The notes under the pieces: model-generated
Told to the model about the DNA's origin: nothing
Database searches by the model: none
The model's input: only the letters and a program-made list of their open reading frames with translations
Translations under genes and position numbers: made by a program
Part shown: positions 54,134 through 62,907 of the stretch, in pieces
Layout of the letters: the number at the start of each line of letters is the position of its first letter
Position numbering within the stretch: the first letter of the stretch is position 1
Origin: UBA8079 sp965205535
GTDB lineage: Bacteria > Pseudomonadota > Alphaproteobacteria > UBA6615
Direction: 5' to 3'
DNA length: 64,000 nucleotides
NCBI GenBank assembly: GCA_965205535.1
Contig: CBDBHH010000005.1
Coordinates: 62,001 to 126,000, forward strand

Positions 54134-54504
54134 TCCTCGAACTCCCCAGCCCCTGTCATGCTTTTTTTGAGCAGACGGTTCTCAAGGGTGAGATCGGCAA
54201 CGCATTCCTTTAATGCCAGCGACTCCGAGCGCAGATCCTTCACTTCGGGCGGCGTAGCCTGCCGTGCCGTGTCACCAGATAACCGGCGCTTGCCAGCTTC
54301 GAGAAATTCCTTGGACCAGCTATAATACAGGCTCTCGGCAATCCCCTCGCGGCGGCACAGCACCGAGATGCTTTCCTCGCCACGCAGGCCCGCCAAGACG
54401 ATGCGGATTTTCTCTTCAGCTGAATAGGTTTGCCGCGTCTTGCGGCGGATGTTCTTAACCACCTTGCCGGCGGCGTCTTTCGATGTCTGGGGCTTCTTCG
54501 TCAT
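54130..54504 (-). CDS. IS3-family transposase OrfA
   Basis: 124 residues: KTRQTYSAEEKIRIVLAGLR and GIAESLYYSWSKEFLEAGKR form the helix-turn-helix, followed by a leucine-zipper-like coiled coil (RSESLALKECVADLTLENRLLKKSM). This variant is common in alphaproteobacteria. It overlaps OrfB by 4 bp. Confidence 0.93.
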   Translation of the reverse strand: MTKKPQTSKDAAGKVVKNIRRKTRQTYSAEEKIRIVLAGLRGEESISVLCRREGIAESLYYSWSKEFLEAGKRRLSGDTARQATPPEVKDLRSESLALKECVADLTLENRLLKKSMTGAGEFEE

Positions 54505-54570
54505 CTCGATCTCCTAATCGATAAGATGAACCAGAAATCCTCCGTTATTCAAATCCTCAATTCTGTCCCA

Positions 54571-54762
54571 CGGGTGCTGATGTCAGACATTGTGCGCATT
54601 TCGGATGATGTCGGACTGTACGCAGTGGTACTGGACGCCCTCGACGAAGATCTCGCCACCCGCTTCTACCAGACTCTCGGCTTCATCCAGTTTCCATCAA
54701 ACCCCAATCGGCTTTTTCTGTCGATTGGCACAATCAAGCAGCTGTACGTGGAAGCCGAATAA
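54571..54762 (+). pseudogene. GNAT acetyltransferase C-terminal fragment (toxin TacT-like)
   Basis: The frame reading VLMSDIVRISDDVGLYAVVL then DALDEDLATRFYQTLGFIQF and PSNPNRLFLSIGTIKQL is the C-terminal end of GNAT proteins of the DUF1778/TacT toxin-antitoxin type (FYxxxGF, then PxRLFLxxxTI). The N-terminal two thirds are missing where the IS3 element begins at 54571. The antitoxin gene is not in the window. Confidence 0.75.
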
Positions 54763-54902
54763 CCTTCCCCGCATACGTCAGCGGGAGGCCCGCAGCGGAC
54801 ACTTCAATGGCCGCGGCGGCAGGGTGCAGTGGGCGGGGTGAGTGACAGGCGGCCATGGGGATATCCTTACCTGGCTAGCCAGGGGGGAATGCGCAGCCCC
54901 TG
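54763..54902. other. Intergenic gap before the surface protein
   Basis: 140 bp, GC-rich, no open frame. CCTGGCTAGCCAGGGGGG contains a small palindrome; it could be the weak terminator of the converging surface-protein gene. Confidence 0.4.
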
Positions 54903-56023
54903 CCCCTCAGAACTTCATATTCAGCTTGACCCCCAGGCCCCAGGCCTCATAGTCGCTTTGCCCGATGCCGTCGTAATTGCCGGTGAGCGACAGTCGGCGG
55001 GCACCTTCGGGGTCGGTCATGCTGATCCCCGGCGCAACCCGCGCCCGCCAGCCATCCCCGTCCCCGGCGGTGGTGGTCAGGAAGCCACCACCCCCGCTGG
55101 TGTCCGCATGGCTGTAGATCGCATCCAGCGTGAGCGTCGGTTCATAGCGCCAGCCATTGTCACCCAGGAACCACCGCGAGACCGTCGGGCCGAACCTGAA
55201 TTGCCCCTGCGAGACCGTCTGGCCCGGAATGGTGTCGCCCAGCGTGCCGGTATAGGATTTCTGTTTGTCGGCCAGCCAGGACAGGGCAGCATTGGGCCGG
55301 AGGGTCCATTGATCATGGGTGAACACCCCCGACAGGCTGACGTCGGCCAGCCAGCGGGTTGATTTGAAGTTGTCGGTATAGGCGCCCGTCGGCGTGACGT
55401 CATTGTCGGACGCGCCCCCGGCCACGCGCGCGTCGAGATAGAGGTTCTCCTGCAGCCGCGCGGTCACATAAGGCCCGGCCAGCCAGCCCTTGCCGTCGAT
55501 CCTGGAGTTGTCGCCGTCGTTGCTGTCGGTCAGGCTGTCATATTGCACCACCGCGCCCACCAGCAGGCCCGGCGAGACCAGATAGTCGGCCCCCAGATGG
55601 ACAATGGCGAAATCACCGTCAGAGCCCGCGCCGCCGTTGAACCTGTGGAAGCCGCCCTCAACCCAGACATCAAGGCGGCGGCGCTCATGGGCGGCCGTCC
55701 CTCCCTGCGCCACCTGCCCCCCCTGCATCACCTCCAGGTGAGCGGCGGCGCGGGTGACCTGGTCCAGGCTCGTGGCGAACTTGTAAGTCCCCGAGACAAG
55801 GTCGCGCAGGTTGAAGTCAACCGGCATGAGCTTGTTGATCTCACCGGTGGCGAAGCTCAACTGTTCCGGGCCAACGCCGCTTCGCAACCGGTCGATCCGG
55901 CGCGACGCATCCGGCTGGTTGGCCAGAATGAGACGGGTCCGCGTCTCCATAAAACGGTTGATCGTCTCAACCGTCTTTTGAACCGAGGCGTCCGTACTCA
56001 CCGAGATGGCCACGGTATCGGTG
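54903..56023. repeat. 1,121-bp perfect direct repeat, copy 1
   Basis: Identical to 61787-62907 over its whole length (constant offset 6,884 at every line I compared). It spans the last 370 codons of the surface-protein gene, that is the beta-barrel anchor, plus the stop and four bases. Divergence begins abruptly on both sides. Confidence 0.95.
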
Positions 56024-58182
56024 TTCTCCGCCCCTGCCGCATCTCTCACGGTCAGGGTGAACTCAAACTCTCCGTCATCCGCAGACTGGCGGGTTGGCGC
56101 GGTGAAGGTGGCGATGGTGGGGTCGGTGTCCGATACGGTCAAGGAGACAGTGGTTCCACCGGTCTGGGTCCATGCGTAGGTCCGCCCGTCACCGGGAAGA
56201 CCGGAACTGCCGCTGCCGTCAAGGGTGACTTCCTCGCCCTCGTCCACGGTCTGAGGCTCTCCGGCATTGGCCTCGGGGGGCAGGTTCGTCACGGAGATGG
56301 TCACCGTGACGGTGTTAGACCCGCCTGCCGCATCTCTCACGGTCAGGGAGAACACCAACTCTTCGTCATCCGCCGTCTGGCGCACTGGCGCAGTGAAGGT
56401 CGGGGAGATTGCCGTGGCGTCGTTCAGGGTGACATCCGTGCCGCTGGTCTGGGTCCAGAGGTAGGTCCGCCCGTCACCGGGAAGACCGGAACTGCCGCTG
56501 CCGTCAAGGGTGACTTCCTCGCCTTCGTTCACGGCCGTGCCCCCGACGACGGTGGCGACAGCGATGGGCGGCAGATTGGTCACCGAGATGGTCACTGTGG
56601 CGGTGGAAGTTTCATTTTCTGAATCGGTCACGGTCAGAGTGAACGCCAGTTCTCCGTCAGTCATCGTCTGGCGGACCGGCGCGGTGAAGGTCGGGGAGAT
56701 CGCAGACGTGTCATTCAGGGTGACAGTGGTTCCGCTGGTCTGTGCCCACGAATAGGTCAGGATGTCGCCCGCATCCGGGTCTGTGGTGCCGGTGCCGTCA
56801 AGGGTGACGGTAGCGCCCTCGTTCACGGTTTGATTTGAACCGGCACTGGCCATGGGGGGTTCATTGGCCGCGCGCACCGCCGCCGTGGCGGCACTGGTTC
56901 GGCTTTCCTGCCTGCCACCGCCATCGATGAAGCTGGCCGTCACGGTGATCGCTTTGCCGATCTCGGCCGTCGTCAGGGAGTAGGTGCTGGAGGTCGCGCC
57001 GGAAATAGCGGCGCCATCCGCCTGCCATTGGTAGGTGAACTCGGGGGGGACACCTTCGCTGATGACCTCGAACCCATTGGCATCGTCAATTCCAGAGGGG
57101 GCCGCCGTCAGTTTCTCATCCTCGATCGGGTCACCGGAGATGGTCGGGACACCGGTCGCCGGGGCGTTGGTCACGGTAATGTTAAAGGGCAGTGAATCCG
57201 TGTCTCCGTCCCCATTCGTCGCAGTGTAGGTCAGGTTAAACGTCCGGGTTCTCATGGTTCCTGTCGGCGTACCAGACAATATGCGGTTATTAAGGGACAG
57301 TCCATTGGGCACGGAACTGAGCGTATAGGCATTGGTACTCGGCACTGCCGCGGGCCCCGCCAGTGCCTCGGGCAAAGTCAGATCAGTAATTGCATTGCCC
57401 GCGCTGTAGGTCTGATTAGCAATGGTCGTCCGAAACAGCGGTCTGACAAAGATGCGGACGTCATCAGTGTCCTCGTCGGTGGCCGGGTACGCTGCGTCAC
57501 GAACACGCAAGCTGAAAGTCACCGAAGCCGGGCCAGGTGCTGGTGGTATCACGTCTGGAATGATGAACGTTGGCTGGGCTGCTGTCGGACTGCTTAAAGT
57601 CACATCGGGGCCGGCAGTCTGCGTCCAGAAGTAACGTAGGTTCGAATTATCGCCATCGGGATCGTTACTGCCAGTGCCATCAAGGGTGACTGTGGCGCCC
57701 TTGTCGACCCTCTGATTATCCCCGGCGTCAGCGGTGGGCGGCATATTGTGGTTGCGAATAGTTATCGACGCGGAGTTGACAGCCGGTCCGGCAGAAGTGG
57801 TCCCAAAGACCTGAAGGCGAACGCCAAACGTAGTCCCATCTAGCACTGAGGGGCTCGCAGTGATGGTAAAAGTTGACTGATCCCTTCTGGAAAAGGTAAC
57901 CCCTGCCGGGGTACCCGCAGCGTTGGGAGGCTGCCATATGTATGTGAAGGGGCTAGCAAGGCCGGAGATTGAAGCAGCGGTGAGAGTCAGGGACCCTCCC
58001 GCATCAAATGTACGGACATTTGCGCCCCCGCTTCCTTGGGAATTAATCGTAACATTCTGCGCACTGGCCCCGGTTGCCGAGATCATCAGAGAGATGAGTG
58101 CCAGCACGCACAACCGCGCCGAGGCTATGAAGGTCGCCCCAAAAAAATGAGATAACAACAGGAAAGGTTTTGAAACGATCAT
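54907..58182 (-). CDS. Outer-membrane surface protein: Ig/PKD-like repeats with autotransporter beta-barrel
   Basis: 1,091 residues from ATG 58182. A signal peptide ends near TGASA-QN (residue 42). Then come beta-sandwich repeats: an Ig-like region, a PKD/K319-type module (ADAGDNQRVDKGATVTLDGT), a cadherin-like putative-Ig module (LSSVPNGLSLNNRILSGTPT), an Ig module, and three further PKD-like modules with VNEGATVTLDG and YSWAQTSG cores. Residues about 740-1091 are an autotransporter-type barrel ending in NMKF, the aromatic-final residue expected for outer-membrane insertion. Function is probably adhesion or cell-surface contact. Confidence 0.88.
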   Translation of the reverse strand: MIVSKPFLLLSHFFGATFIASARLCVLALISLMISATGASAQNVTINSQGSGGANVRTFDAGGSLTLTAASISGLASPFTYIWQPPNAAGTPAGVTFSRRDQSTFTITASPSVLDGTTFGVRLQVFGTTSAGPAVNSASITIRNHNMPPTADAGDNQRVDKGATVTLDGTGSNDPDGDNSNLRYFWTQTAGPDVTLSSPTAAQPTFIIPDVIPPAPGPASVTFSLRVRDAAYPATDEDTDDVRIFVRPLFRTTIANQTYSAGNAITDLTLPEALAGPAAVPSTNAYTLSSVPNGLSLNNRILSGTPTGTMRTRTFNLTYTATNGDGDTDSLPFNITVTNAPATGVPTISGDPIEDEKLTAAPSGIDDANGFEVISEGVPPEFTYQWQADGAAISGATSSTYSLTTAEIGKAITVTASFIDGGGRQESRTSAATAAVRAANEPPMASAGSNQTVNEGATVTLDGTGTTDPDAGDILTYSWAQTSGTTVTLNDTSAISPTFTAPVRQTMTDGELAFTLTVTDSENETSTATVTISVTNLPPIAVATVVGGTAVNEGEEVTLDGSGSSGLPGDGRTYLWTQTSGTDVTLNDATAISPTFTAPVRQTADDEELVFSLTVRDAAGGSNTVTVTISVTNLPPEANAGEPQTVDEGEEVTLDGSGSSGLPGDGRTYAWTQTGGTTVSLTVSDTDPTIATFTAPTRQSADDGEFEFTLTVRDAAGAENTDTVAISVSTDASVQKTVETINRFMETRTRLILANQPDASRRIDRLRSGVGPEQLSFATGEINKLMPVDFNLRDLVSGTYKFATSLDQVTRAAAHLEVMQGGQVAQGGTAAHERRRLDVWVEGGFHRFNGGAGSDGDFAIVHLGADYLVSPGLLVGAVVQYDSLTDSNDGDNSRIDGKGWLAGPYVTARLQENLYLDARVAGGASDNDVTPTGAYTDNFKSTRWLADVSLSGVFTHDQWTLRPNAALSWLADKQKSYTGTLGDTIPGQTVSQGQFRFGPTVSRWFLGDNGWRYEPTLTLDAIYSHADTSGGGGFLTTTAGDGDGWRARVAPGISMTDPEGARRLSLTGNYDGIGQSDYEAWGLGVKLNMKF
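56176..56523. repeat. 285-bp tandem PKD-module repeat
   Basis: 63 bases starting GTAGGTCCGCCCGTCACCGG at 56176 recur exactly at 56461, a period of 285 bp or 95 codons, that is one PKD-like module. Flanking parts of the modules differ. Such near-identical modules can gain or lose copies by recombination. Confidence 0.85.
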
Positions 58183-58228
58183 GAAAAGTATTAACTCCAC
58201 AGTGCGGCTTTTAATGCGATTTTTACAG

Positions 58229-58256
58229 AACCTATCAAATTCAACAGCCTGGTCAA
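58229..58256 (-). promoter_or_regulatory. Promoter candidate for the surface-protein gene
   Basis: On the minus strand TTGACC (58251-58256) and TAGGTT (58229-58234) are 16 bp apart, about 50 bp upstream of the ATG. It lies between the gene and the IS1016-like element. Confidence 0.45.
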
Positions 58257-58286
58257 CATTGAATTTGCAGGGGGTTTATTCAGTTA

Positions 58287-59019
58287 GAGTCTTACCTGGC
58301 AGAGCATAACCAGGAAAGGCATAAGGCTCTGTATAGCAATGAAAAACAGATACTCAAAGAGTTCGAAACTTTCTGAAGCCAAAATTCGCGCCGTCGTGAA
58401 GTGCTTTGCCGCTGATCTCACAGCGCTCCAGGCAGCCCAAATCTGTGGCTTGAACCGCAACACGGTGAATCGGATTTATCGCGGCCTGAGAGAACGGATA
58501 TTCTCAGCCTGTGAGGCTCAACGTCCTTTCTTCGGCGTTGTCGAAGTCGATGAAAGCTTCTTTGGCGCCAGGCGTGTGAAGGGCAAGCGGGGACGCGGCG
58601 CCTATGGCAAGACCGTCGTCTTCGGCATCTTCGAGCGCGACGGACAGGTCTACACAGAGATTGTCGAGGATTGCTCAAAGTCCACGCTGCAAGGGATTAT
58701 CCGGGGTCGGGTCGACCCCAGCACCATCGTCAACTCCGACGGATGGCGCGGCTATAACGGCCTCGTCGATCTCGGCTATGGTCACTTCCGGGTGGAGCAC
58801 TCCAAAGATGAGTTCGCCAGGGGCACGGTCCATATTAATGGCCTCGAAGGGTTCTGGGGTATGGCCCAAGTGCGCCTGGCGAAGTTCAAGGGGCTGCCAA
58901 AACACACCTTCCACTTCCACCTCAAGGAGACCGAATGGCGATTCAACAACCGCGCTTCCAATAAGGTCAGGCTCCTGCTACAATCCCTCCGGGAAAAACC
59001 TCTCTGCCAGGCAAAACCC
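58287..59019 (+). mobile_element. IS1595-family insertion sequence, IS1016-like group
   Basis: 733 bp with 18-bp ends agreeing at 15 positions (both contain CCTGGCAGAG). It holds a single transposase gene. No 8-bp target duplication is seen (TTCAGTTA on the left, TTTCTGAA on the right), so one flank was probably rearranged. It truncates the exported-protein gene on its right. Different subgroup from the element at 50031-52588. Confidence 0.78.
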
Positions 59020-59106
59020 TTTCTGAAATCCGCACACGGCCACCGACAAGTTGAACGTCGCATAATAACTCGCCGTCAGACCGTCACGCATCAGGTCCTC
59101 GTTTGA
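58339..59106 (+). CDS. IS1016-like transposase (ISXO2-like domain)
   Basis: 255 residues. No zinc ribbon, as usual for this short group: YSKSSKLSEAKIRAVVKCFA then helix-turn-helix AAQICGLNRNTVNRIYRGLR. Catalytic residues lie in VVEVDESFFGARRVKGKRGR (Asp), IVNSDGWRGYNG (Asp) and HINGLEGFWGMAQVRLAKFK. The family protein normally ends near LLLQSLREKPL; here the frame runs about 30 residues past the IS end into neighbouring DNA, so the natural stop may have been lost. Confidence 0.9.
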   Translation: MKNRYSKSSKLSEAKIRAVVKCFAADLTALQAAQICGLNRNTVNRIYRGLRERIFSACEAQRPFFGVVEVDESFFGARRVKGKRGRGAYGKTVVFGIFERDGQVYTEIVEDCSKSTLQGIIRGRVDPSTIVNSDGWRGYNGLVDLGYGHFRVEHSKDEFARGTVHINGLEGFWGMAQVRLAKFKGLPKHTFHFHLKETEWRFNNRASNKVRLLLQSLREKPLCQAKPFLKSAHGHRQVERRIITRRQTVTHQVLV

Positions 59107-59265
59107 CAGGGCCATATCCAGAATCATCGAGGCAGGCAGGTCGATCTCCTCGATAATAGCAGGTTTGACGTCAGGTGCCCTGTTGGGATTGGCCAGGGAA
59201 ACACCCACAGACAGACCAAAGGCCAGCGCGCCCACCAGGGGCATAATCAGGAAGGAACAACGCAT
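58978..59265 (-). pseudogene. Small exported protein truncated by the IS1016-like element
   Basis: From ATG 59265, RCSFLIMPLVGALAFGLSVG is a signal peptide (cleavage near SLA-NP), then NRAPDVKPAIIEEIDLPASM and SNEDLMRDGLTASYYATF. From about 59019 the residues (GFCLAERFFPEGL) come from the IS end, so the true C-terminus is lost. Its ATG overlaps the stop of the nuclease-like gene by one base (TGATG), so the two were co-translated. Family unknown. Confidence 0.65.
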
Positions 59266-60095
59266 CAGAAAATATCTCCTTTGGGAAACGTAATTGCAGC
59301 TTCGGGCCAGCCAGGCCATTGGGGTCCTTTGACAGGGAAGTACACCTGTGTGACTTCGGCCCGGCATGTCGCCCGTTTCAAGAACGCAAAGTGATCTATG
59401 TTCCTAAGGATTTCTACGCCCAGCGTGTCGATCTCGTGCTGCTCCATATGAGCGAACGGGTCGTCAGCGCGATGTTGACCCTGATGGTAGAAGTCGGCGA
59501 AGTCCTCCAAGTCCGACACGTTCCAGTGGAAACCTGATCCACAGAACACCAGAATGCCTGGACCGGCTACTTCCTGGTTGGCTTCCGCCAACCTGTCCTC
59601 GAAGGCGAGCGAATAGTCCAAAAACTTCGAGCGGGATGCGAATGTGTTGCCGTAAATCATACCGCCCATCCACTTCTCTTCGACGACGAAGTTCACATTG
59701 TCGGGGTGGTACTCCTGCAATTGAAGATAGCGCTTCCAAGTAGCGGCAGAGTCGGGAGTGTTCGGGTAAACGGATTTGACCTCGACGTATAATCTGTCGT
59801 GGTCCCGTTCCACGACGAAATCGATCTTCCTTTCGCTGGCAAGTATGGACGGTTCATATGAGATCGAACCTGTGAGAGTGTCATTATCAACCAAAGACTT
59901 GGCTGTCGCTAATTCATTGATGCGTTCACGCATACGGCGTTCGCCGTTATCCTGGCCAGATCGCACGGCATCTACAGCGGACTGGAACTGAGCCCAAAGG
60001 TGACTGCCACCGACGATGCGACTGTCGGAGCCCCGAACCACGCCTTCGTAGGTGGCACACACCTCCGCAATCAGGGCTTCAGGATCATCACACAT
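59265..60095 (-). CDS. Putative PD-(D/E)XK nuclease-fold protein
   Basis: 276 residues, no signal peptide. Near residue 90, ASERKIDFVVERDHDRLYVE leads into VEVKSVYPN, which has the Asp followed after about 15 residues by Glu-x-Lys typical of PD-(D/E)XK nucleases. The rest (QLQEYHPDNVNFVVEEKWMG; ILVFCGSGFHWNVSDLEDFA) is not recognised. It could be a stand-alone endonuclease or defence gene, in keeping with the restriction genes around it; activity is inferred from this motif only. Confidence 0.6.
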   Translation of the reverse strand: MCDDPEALIAEVCATYEGVVRGSDSRIVGGSHLWAQFQSAVDAVRSGQDNGERRMRERINELATAKSLVDNDTLTGSISYEPSILASERKIDFVVERDHDRLYVEVKSVYPNTPDSAATWKRYLQLQEYHPDNVNFVVEEKWMGGMIYGNTFASRSKFLDYSLAFEDRLAEANQEVAGPGILVFCGSGFHWNVSDLEDFADFYHQGQHRADDPFAHMEQHEIDTLGVEILRNIDHFAFLKRATCRAEVTQVYFPVKGPQWPGWPEAAITFPKGDIF

Positions 60096-60376
60096 ATCTA
60101 AGTCTTAACTTCGAAAGTGAAAGGCTTCGGGCTGATCTGGGATTGGGAAAGGGGCGTCAATTTATGGGCAATATGGTTGTCAGTGCGGCAAAACCTGAAA
60201 ACACGATCCTCACCGTTCCGCAGAGCACTGCATCCCACGTTCCGGGCGCGGCCCCATATCAGTGATCATGCCGCTCTGAAAACACGGCGTCAAGATCAGC
60301 GCCGTCGTCCCAAACGTCGCGACCAAGGATTCTCATCCTGATTGTCGCGCTACACGGTGATTGTGATTTCTTTGGG
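60096..60376. other. Gap with no confident gene
   Basis: One 74-residue plus frame (60117-60341) has biased composition and no motif. The frame of the methylase gene is open back to about 60266 but does not resemble the family there, so its true 5' part seems to have been replaced near 60340. No repeat or RNA signal was found. Confidence 0.5.
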
Positions 60377-60943
60377 GTGGTCGCGGCGGATATTGGCGCC
60401 CTCGACGCCAAACTCGGTCAGTTTTTTACGCCCTACGATGTCGCCAGGTGCATAGCCGAGATGACGTTGGGTGATGTGGATAAACTCATCGCAGAACAAG
60501 GCTACGTCACGATTGGAGAGCCAGCAGCTGGCGCCGGCGGCATGATCATTGCTGCAGCAGAGTGCATCAAGTCCAGAGGCCACAAGCCAGCGACAACGAT
60601 GTCGGTCGAGGCCACTGAACTGAGCCGGCGAACCTTTCACATGTGCTACGTGCAACTCGCACTGTGCGGGATCCCCGCCCTGATGGTCCACGGCAACAGC
60701 CTGTCGCTCGACCAACACGAGGCATCCTGGACGCCGGCCGCCCAGGAATTTCTATCACGTCACGGACACTTGTTCCCCGACCGTGAAAGCGCCGTTGTGA
60801 GAGACGAATCCCAAAACACAATCACGAAATCCTGCGCGACCAACGGTTGGAATAACGAAACGGCACAATCGGGGCCGCAGACCGAACTCCACGAACCGTT
60901 CACCGCCCCAGCTGATGCCGCATCCATTGCGCAATCACCGTGA
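60377..60943 (+). CDS. N-6 adenine DNA methylase, plasmid type, probably 5'-truncated
   Basis: 188 residues from a GTG. LGQFFTPYDVARCIAEMTLG and motif I YVTIGEPAAGAGGMIIAAAE are those of HsdM-like N6 methylases found on plasmids and phages. LALCGIPALMVHGNSLSLDQ follows as in the family. A catalytic NPPY/F motif is not visible, and the usual helical N-terminus is missing, so methylation activity is doubtful. It leads two small genes on the same strand. Confidence 0.72.
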   Translation: MVAADIGALDAKLGQFFTPYDVARCIAEMTLGDVDKLIAEQGYVTIGEPAAGAGGMIIAAAECIKSRGHKPATTMSVEATELSRRTFHMCYVQLALCGIPALMVHGNSLSLDQHEASWTPAAQEFLSRHGHLFPDRESAVVRDESQNTITKSCATNGWNNETAQSGPQTELHEPFTAPADAASIAQSP

Positions 60944-60994
60944 ACCACCAGAGCTGGAGGTCATGAACGAGAAATCGAGCCCCAGGAGAACACT

Positions 60995-61285
60995 ATGAGC
61001 GCCTATCCCGAGCACGAAAAGATGAAAGAGATCAGCGACCAATCGCAGGCCATCGGTGCATTTCTCGAATGGTTGCAGGGCGAACGTGGTGCGTCGCTGC
61101 TGGTTTTGGATGATTGCCCCAGCGGTAGTCTTGCCGAGACATGGGGCGACCGTCGCTCGGACTACCGGCCCGCACCACACACCGAGAAACTGCTGGCCGA
61201 GTATTTCGAGATCGACCTCAACAAAATCGAAAACGAAAAGCGCGCAATGCTCGATGAGTTCGCCGCCATGACCGACGCCGCGTAA
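60995..61285 (+). CDS. Plasmid/phage-type hypothetical protein, 96 residues
   Basis: MSAYPEHEKMKEISDQSQAI then GAFLEWLQGERGASLLVLDD, and near the end LLAEYFEIDLNKIENEKRAM, a pattern that recurs in small proteins of proteobacterial plasmids and phages. AGGAGAACACT precedes the start. It is acidic and helical; function unknown. It follows the methylase by 51 bp. Confidence 0.72.
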   Translation: MSAYPEHEKMKEISDQSQAIGAFLEWLQGERGASLLVLDDCPSGSLAETWGDRRSDYRPAPHTEKLLAEYFEIDLNKIENEKRAMLDEFAAMTDAA

Positions 61286-61301
61286 TCGAGCGGGTATCGA
61301 C

Positions 61302-61718
61302 ATGGGCACCAAAACAATCGCCGAACACGCCGCAGAACACCTCCGAGAGAACGACGAGGACGGCTTGATGTGGGGTGACGTGACACTGGCCCACGAAGTC
61401 GCCGACAGAGCAGGTGTCCCGCAGCGAGGGATGCGAACATCGGGGCTGATCCTCCTAAACGCCCTTGAGGGCTCGCCGCTGTTCAGGAAGGAACTCATTC
61501 CCGTCCACATCCCCGGCGCAGGCGAACGCCTGGTCAGATCATTCAAGCTGGTCGGCATTAACGCCGCTTCGCATAACCTCGCATCAAGCAACGCCGCTCA
61601 GGCGAGTTTCCACAAACAGCGGGACATTCCCTGTGATTTACCCGGTGCTTTCTTGGCCATTGATTCGCCTCTTGTAAGACGAATATTAGGACTTCTGGAT
61701 GCATCGTCAAGGATATAA
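61302..61718 (+). CDS. Hypothetical protein, 138 residues
   Basis: Starts 16 bp after the preceding gene. The N-terminal part (IAEHAAEHLRENDEDGLMWG; DVTLAHEVADRAGVPQRGMR) looks helical and possibly DNA-binding; the C-terminal third is less typical and may reflect a frame change. No family recognised. Between its stop and the surface-protein gene, TACGTA occurs twice (61750-61755, 61760-61765). Confidence 0.55.
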   Translation: MGTKTIAEHAAEHLRENDEDGLMWGDVTLAHEVADRAGVPQRGMRTSGLILLNALEGSPLFRKELIPVHIPGAGERLVRSFKLVGINAASHNLASSNAAQASFHKQRDIPCDLPGAFLAIDSPLVRRILGLLDASSRI

Positions 61719-61786
61719 ATCCCAAACTAATACACCTATATGGTACCTATACGTAACGATACGTAGGGGCCGCCGGGCGGTGGTTT

Positions 61787-62907
61787 CCCCTCAGAACTTC
61801 ATATTCAGCTTGACCCCCAGGCCCCAGGCCTCATAGTCGCTTTGCCCGATGCCGTCGTAATTGCCGGTGAGCGACAGTCGGCGGGCACCTTCGGGGTCGG
61901 TCATGCTGATCCCCGGCGCAACCCGCGCCCGCCAGCCATCCCCGTCCCCGGCGGTGGTGGTCAGGAAGCCACCACCCCCGCTGGTGTCCGCATGGCTGTA
62001 GATCGCATCCAGCGTGAGCGTCGGTTCATAGCGCCAGCCATTGTCACCCAGGAACCACCGCGAGACCGTCGGGCCGAACCTGAATTGCCCCTGCGAGACC
62101 GTCTGGCCCGGAATGGTGTCGCCCAGCGTGCCGGTATAGGATTTCTGTTTGTCGGCCAGCCAGGACAGGGCAGCATTGGGCCGGAGGGTCCATTGATCAT
62201 GGGTGAACACCCCCGACAGGCTGACGTCGGCCAGCCAGCGGGTTGATTTGAAGTTGTCGGTATAGGCGCCCGTCGGCGTGACGTCATTGTCGGACGCGCC
62301 CCCGGCCACGCGCGCGTCGAGATAGAGGTTCTCCTGCAGCCGCGCGGTCACATAAGGCCCGGCCAGCCAGCCCTTGCCGTCGATCCTGGAGTTGTCGCCG
62401 TCGTTGCTGTCGGTCAGGCTGTCATATTGCACCACCGCGCCCACCAGCAGGCCCGGCGAGACCAGATAGTCGGCCCCCAGATGGACAATGGCGAAATCAC
62501 CGTCAGAGCCCGCGCCGCCGTTGAACCTGTGGAAGCCGCCCTCAACCCAGACATCAAGGCGGCGGCGCTCATGGGCGGCCGTCCCTCCCTGCGCCACCTG
62601 CCCCCCCTGCATCACCTCCAGGTGAGCGGCGGCGCGGGTGACCTGGTCCAGGCTCGTGGCGAACTTGTAAGTCCCCGAGACAAGGTCGCGCAGGTTGAAG
62701 TCAACCGGCATGAGCTTGTTGATCTCACCGGTGGCGAAGCTCAACTGTTCCGGGCCAACGCCGCTTCGCAACCGGTCGATCCGGCGCGACGCATCCGGCT
62801 GGTTGGCCAGAATGAGACGGGTCCGCGTCTCCATAAAACGGTTGATCGTCTCAACCGTCTTTTGAACCGAGGCGTCCGTACTCACCGAGATGGCCACGGT
62901 ATCGGTG
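61787..62907. repeat. 1,121-bp perfect direct repeat, copy 2
   Basis: Identical to 54903-56023. It encodes the C-terminal barrel of the second surface protein. Confidence 0.95.

Larger units (their letters stand above)
53099..54570 (-). mobile_element. IS3-family insertion sequence
   Basis: The two transposase genes are enclosed by TGGGACA at 53099-53105 and its complement TGTCCCA at 54564-54570; beyond seven bases the ends match imperfectly (GAG/GG/TTTGA in common). Length 1,472 bp, normal for the family. I found no matching 3-5 bp target duplication, consistent with insertion into another IS and later loss. It interrupts a GNAT gene on its right. Confidence 0.8.

Noticed and set aside
53099..54570. 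Target-site duplication for the IS3 element
   Set aside because: The flanks (ATATAAAA on the left, CGGGTGCT on the right) share no 3-5 bp repeat.
58287..59019. 8-bp target duplication for the IS1016-like element
   Set aside because: TTCAGTTA and TTTCTGAA do not match; no claim of a clean insertion is made.
60117..60341. 74-residue plus frame before the methylase
   Set aside because: Arg-rich, no motif and no ribosome site; probably chance.
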